DNA from: Alphaproteobacteria bacterium
GTDB lineage: Bacteria > Pseudomonadota > Alphaproteobacteria > CAAHEQ01 > UBA3637
Assembly (NCBI GenBank): GCA_017555325.1
Contig: JAFZGR010000299.1
Coordinates: 1-8,757, forward strand
Reading direction: 5' to 3'
Length of the DNA stretch: 8,757 nucleotides
Part shown: one piece after another, positions 6,344-8,757 of the stretch
Position numbering within the stretch: position 1 is the stretch's first letter
Layout of the letters: every line of letters starts with the position of its first letter
The notes under the pieces: model-generated
What the model was told of the DNA's origin: nothing
Database searches by the model: none
The model's input: only the letters and a program-made list of their open reading frames with translations
Position numbers and translations under genes: made by a program

Positions 6344-7000
6344 ATGTTTAAAGAAAAGAAAATTATTTCAGCCGTCGAAGCGGCACGGTTAATTAAGGAC
6401 GGGATGTCCGTAATGGCCGGTGGTTTTTTAAAGTGCGGATCTGCAAAGCAAATAATTCCGCACATGATTCAAAATAATGTTAAAAATTTAACATTAATTG
6501 CTAATGATACATCATTTATTGATTCAGATAAAGGGCAACTAATTGCGCACAATTGTGTTAAAAAAGCCATTGTCACACATATCGGAATGAATCCGGAAAC
6601 GGGGCGTCAAATGCATGACGGCACATTGGAAGTGGAGCTTGTTCCCCAAGGGACACTTGCCGAACGCATTCGGGCAGGCGGTGCCGGATTAGGCGGTGTG
6701 CTAACACCAACCGGCATTGGTACAATTGTTGAAGAAGGCAAGCAAAAAATTGAAATAGACGGAAAAATGTATCTTCTGGAAAAAGGATTAAAAGCCGATA
6801 TTGCCCTACTCTATGGATCAAAAGTTGATAAATACGGCAACGTTTCATTTGTCGGTACAACCCGTAATTTTAATCCGGTTATGGCAACAGCTGCTCAAAC
6901 GGTTATTGTTGAAGCGGATGAATTTTCCAAAGAACCTCTTTGCCCAAATGAAGTTATTATTCCGGGGATATTTATTGACTATATTGTTGTGAAAGAATAA
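6344..7000 (+). CDS. atoD: Acetoacetate/butyrate-type CoA-transferase, alpha subunit
   Basis: This is a family I CoA-transferase alpha subunit of 218 aa, about the length of E. coli AtoD and clostridial CtfA. Landmarks are DGMSVMAGGFLKCG (19-32), LTLIANDT (49-56), the subunit A signature PQGTLAERIRAGGAG (101-115) followed by LGGVLTPTG, and RNFNPVMA in the C-terminal half. With the beta subunit it moves CoA between short-chain acids and acyl-CoAs, for example acetoacetyl-CoA or butyryl-CoA with acetate, in the cytoplasm. Exact substrates cannot be read from sequence; atoD and ctfA are alternative names for the same type. ATG 6344 fits the family N-terminus and follows AAAGAGG. The beta subunit begins 4 nt after this stop. 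No thiolase, AtoE-type transporter or AtoC-type regulator is seen beside it in this window. Confidence 0.92.
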   Translation: MFKEKKIISAVEAARLIKDGMSVMAGGFLKCGSAKQIIPHMIQNNVKNLTLIANDTSFIDSDKGQLIAHNCVKKAIVTHIGMNPETGRQMHDGTLEVELVPQGTLAERIRAGGAGLGGVLTPTGIGTIVEEGKQKIEIDGKMYLLEKGLKADIALLYGSKVDKYGNVSFVGTTRNFNPVMATAAQTVIVEADEFSKEPLCPNEVIIPGIFIDYIVVKE

Positions 7001-7004
7001 AAGC

Positions 7005-7667
7005 ATGTTGACAAAAGAAGAAATCCGCCACAGAATTGCTAAACGAGTCGCTCAAGAATTTAATGACGGGGATATTGTCACACTTGGAATTGGTTTACCG
7101 ACATTGGCTGCCGATTATATTGAAGAAGGAAAACATGTCACTTTGCAATCGGAAAACGGTGTTATTGGTGTGGGAAAAACACCGGATGAAGCAAACAGTG
7201 ACGAACGCATCACCAATGCAGGTGGAAAATTAATTTCACTGATTGAAGGCGGATGTTATTTTGACAGTTTCTTATCATTCGGAATGATTCGGGGCGGACA
7301 TATCAACGCAACCGTTTTAGGCTGTTTACAAGTGGATATGGAAGGAAACATTGCCAACTGGCTTGTCCCTGGAAAATTAGTACCGGGGATGGGCGGGGCA
7401 ATGGATTTGGTTGTTGGGGCTCAAAAAGTGATTGTAGCCATGGAACACACAGCAAAAGGCGAACCGAAAATCCTTAAAAAATGCACACTACCGTTAACGG
7501 CGATTAAAGAAGTTGATATGATTATTACGGAAAAAGGCGTATTTACCATTGATAAAAATGGATTAACATTGATAGAAATCAGTGACATATCCTCATTGGA
7601 AGATATTCGCCAAACAACGGAAGCTCCGTTTCACATTGCCCCGTCATTAGCTGAAAAATTAAAATAG
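7005..7667 (+). CDS. atoA: Acetoacetate/butyrate-type CoA-transferase, beta subunit
   Basis: The 220-aa beta subunit carries the catalytic glutamate, Glu50, in the S-E-N-G motif (49-52). In the known mechanism this residue forms the glutamyl-CoA thioester. Other family marks are LGIGLPTLAADY (27-38), RGGHINATVLG (96-106), NIANWLVPGK (115-124), GMGGAMDL (128-135) and ILKKCTLPLTA. All expected core motifs are present, so the enzyme should be active with the adjacent alpha subunit. The start ATG 7005 lies 4 nt after the alpha stop. Its ribosome site is weak (only an A/G-rich GAAAGAA stretch), which suggests translational coupling giving equal amounts of both subunits. A stable terminator follows at 7694. 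Substrate range is inferred from the AtoDA/CtfAB family as a whole. Confidence 0.92.
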   Translation: MLTKEEIRHRIAKRVAQEFNDGDIVTLGIGLPTLAADYIEEGKHVTLQSENGVIGVGKTPDEANSDERITNAGGKLISLIEGGCYFDSFLSFGMIRGGHINATVLGCLQVDMEGNIANWLVPGKLVPGMGGAMDLVVGAQKVIVAMEHTAKGEPKILKKCTLPLTAIKEVDMIITEKGVFTIDKNGLTLIEISDISSLEDIRQTTEAPFHIAPSLAEKLK

Positions 7668-7693
7668 CATATCGATAAAAAAACTTATTCTAC

Positions 7694-7731
7694 AATAACA
7701 ACCTAAACAACTATTGTTCAGGTTGTTATTT
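7694..7731. terminator. Terminator between atoA and the convergent Cys-rich gene
   Basis: An 11-bp stem (7694-7704 with 7720-7730) continues after one A-C mismatch into a further 5-bp stem (7706-7710 with 7714-7718) and a CTA loop, making an unusually long hairpin. On the plus strand the 3' arm ends in GTTATTTTAT, suitable for ending atoDA. The minus-strand T-tract is weak, so stopping of the Cys-rich transcript here is less certain. Confidence 0.75.
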
Positions 7732-7752
7732 TATGTGTTTAAATATCAAAAC

Positions 7753-8757
7753 TTAATTCAAAATACAATACCGTCCATCTAATGTACGATTAAGGCATGC
7801 ACCACATTTTGTTTCATCTCCATCTACATCAACGGGTAAAGGTTCATTACACGGATGACAATTTCTGTCTATATCCATTAAAGGCACATCTTCGGTACAA
7901 TAATCAAGACCGCACCAAAATTGATCAGATACTTTTTTTCTGTTTGGACATTTACTTGTACAAATTGTATAGTTGCTAAACCAAATATTATTTTTTTCAT
8001 TACAGTTATAACATACACCTCCGGCTTCAAGTGGTTTATCTGCAAAACTTGTTCCGCTAACGCCACATAAAACACAATAGGCCGTTCCTGAATTTTTAGA
8101 AACATATCGTCCATAAGAAGAACAGACATTACAATTACTTTCTACTCCTTGCACATTGACTCCTGCTTCTTCATTACACGCAAAACATCCGTTATTTACA
8201 TCCATTAGCGGTTTATTAGAAGGACAACTTTCTAAAATACACATTCCGTTTTCTGCTTTTCTATTACCACATAATTCCTTACATTGACGGTTTGGTAACT
8301 GCGATAATGGAATTGCCTTTCCATAATCACAAGGATGACATTTTCCATCTGCAGCCGAGTATAAGGGTGTATCTCCGCTACAAGGAGATATCCTACACCA
8401 ATGTGGATCAGAACTTTGCACTCTGTTTGGACATTTGCTTAAACAGGTCTCATATGTTTTAAACCAAAGACCACTTGCTTCACTGCAATCATAACACTTA
8501 CCTCCGGCTTCAAGCGGTTTTGAAGCAAAACTTGTTCCGCTAACACCACACAAAACACAATAGGATGTTCCTGAATTTTTGGAAACATATCGTCCTTGTG
8601 CTGAACAAACATTACAATTTTCTTCCACACCCTGAACATCTATAGGAATTTCTTCATAACACGCAAAACATCCGTTATTTACATCCATTAGCGGTTTATT
8701 AGAAGGACAACTTTCTAAAATACACATTCCGTTTTCTGCTTTTCTATTACCACATAA
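7753..8757 (-). CDS. Cys-rich tandem-repeat protein, C-terminal part (5' end outside window)
   Basis: The reading frame is open from the right edge to TAA 7755-7753, giving 334 visible residues. The ATG at 8727 is only an internal Met in a repeated segment, so the true start is off the edge. There are 38 cysteines, arranged in pairs (CxxC, CxxxC or CxxxxC) about every 18 residues. Three six-Cys modules of about 54 residues build a 161-residue unit that is present almost twice. Conserved marks are CPSNKPLMDV or its variants, GRYVSKNSGT, CGVSGTSFA, KPLEAGG and CPNR...WC. The spacing recalls disulfide-knotted extracellular modules such as growth-factor-receptor or furin-like Cys-rich domains, but no family is confirmed. 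Surface exposure is inferred; the signal peptide would be outside the window. The protein ends within the CIL motif (YCILN-stop), exactly where a new unit would begin. Confidence 0.85.
   Translation of the reverse strand, partial: LCGNRKAENGMCILESCPSNKPLMDVNNGCFACYEEIPIDVQGVEENCNVCSAQGRYVSKNSGTSYCVLCGVSGTSFASKPLEAGGKCYDCSEASGLWFKTYETCLSKCPNRVQSSDPHWCRISPCSGDTPLYSAADGKCHPCDYGKAIPLSQLPNRQCKELCGNRKAENGMCILESCPSNKPLMDVNNGCFACNEEAGVNVQGVESNCNVCSSYGRYVSKNSGTAYCVLCGVSGTSFADKPLEAGGVCYNCNEKNNIWFSNYTICTSKCPNRKKVSDQFWCGLDYCTEDVPLMDIDRNCHPCNEPLPVDVDGDETKCGACLNRTLDGRYCILN
8176..8274. repeat. Perfect 99-bp repeat, inner copy
   Basis: Identical base for base to 8659-8757, exactly 483 bp (161 codons) away. 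It encodes the segment from LCGNRKAENG to the FAC motif in the Cys-rich gene. Flanking parts of the 483-bp unit are similar but diverged. Confidence 0.9.
8659..8757. repeat. Perfect 99-bp repeat, outer copy (reaches the window edge)
   Basis: Second copy of the 99-bp segment at 8176-8274. Identity continues to the last base of the window, so 99 bp is a lower limit and more copies may lie to the right. Confidence 0.9.

Noticed and set aside
8725..8727. ATG at 8727 as the start of the Cys-rich gene
   Set aside because: The frame stays open upstream to the window edge, and those residues match the repeat linker seen again at 8245-8274, so this Met is internal.
1..8757. tRNA, rRNA, riboswitch or insertion-sequence transposase
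   Set aside because: I looked through the intergenic stretches and found no cloverleaf, rRNA-like or known riboswitch core, and no transposase frame.

Overview
The window is AT-rich and tightly packed. It has a bacterial layout: short intergenic gaps, Shine-Dalgarno sites, TTGACA-type promoters with 17-bp spacers and hairpin-T terminators. The mix of a QmcA/NfeD pair, two ankyrin-repeat proteins, an AtoDA-type CoA-transferase and a large Cys-rich repeat protein suggests a host-associated Gram-negative bacterium. An uncultured gut Alphaproteobacterium is the best guess, but this is inference from gene content and base composition only; no rRNA or other marker gene is present.

Layout. (1) 1-203, plus strand: the C-terminal tail of a membrane protein whose start lies outside the window. 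(2) 204-526: a gene-free stretch with three tandem ~40-bp imperfect repeats (351-470) and a clear minus-strand terminator (471-499). (3) 1905-527, minus strand: a two-gene operon of a QmcA-like SPFH membrane protein and an NfeD-like partner, overlapping by one base. (4) 1906-2198: a divergent promoter region. (5) 2199-4298, plus strand: a membrane-anchored family 2 glycosyltransferase followed 18 nt later by a small ankyrin protein. The glycosyltransferase start is unusual, because the good ribosome site sits in front of a three-codon mini-ORF. (6) 4422-4451: a terminator shared by convergent genes. (7) 6177-4480, minus strand: a 565-aa ankyrin-repeat protein with a near-consensus promoter. 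(8) 6344-7667, plus strand: both subunits of an acetoacetate/butyrate-type CoA-transferase. (9) 7694-7731: a second terminator between convergent genes. (10) 8757-7753, minus strand: the C-terminal part of a Cys-rich repeat protein that runs off the right edge.

How the parts fit. QmcA and NfeD form a recognised membrane-quality or microdomain pair. The two CoA-transferase subunits make one enzyme for activating or exchanging short-chain acyl groups. The glycosyltransferase/ankyrin operon and the convergent large ankyrin gene form a possible functional island, with surface glycan work beside protein-interaction scaffolds. The least familiar object is the Cys-rich protein. It has 38 cysteines in 334 visible residues, arranged in regularly spaced pairs and nested repeats, with 99 bp of perfect DNA identity between repeat copies.
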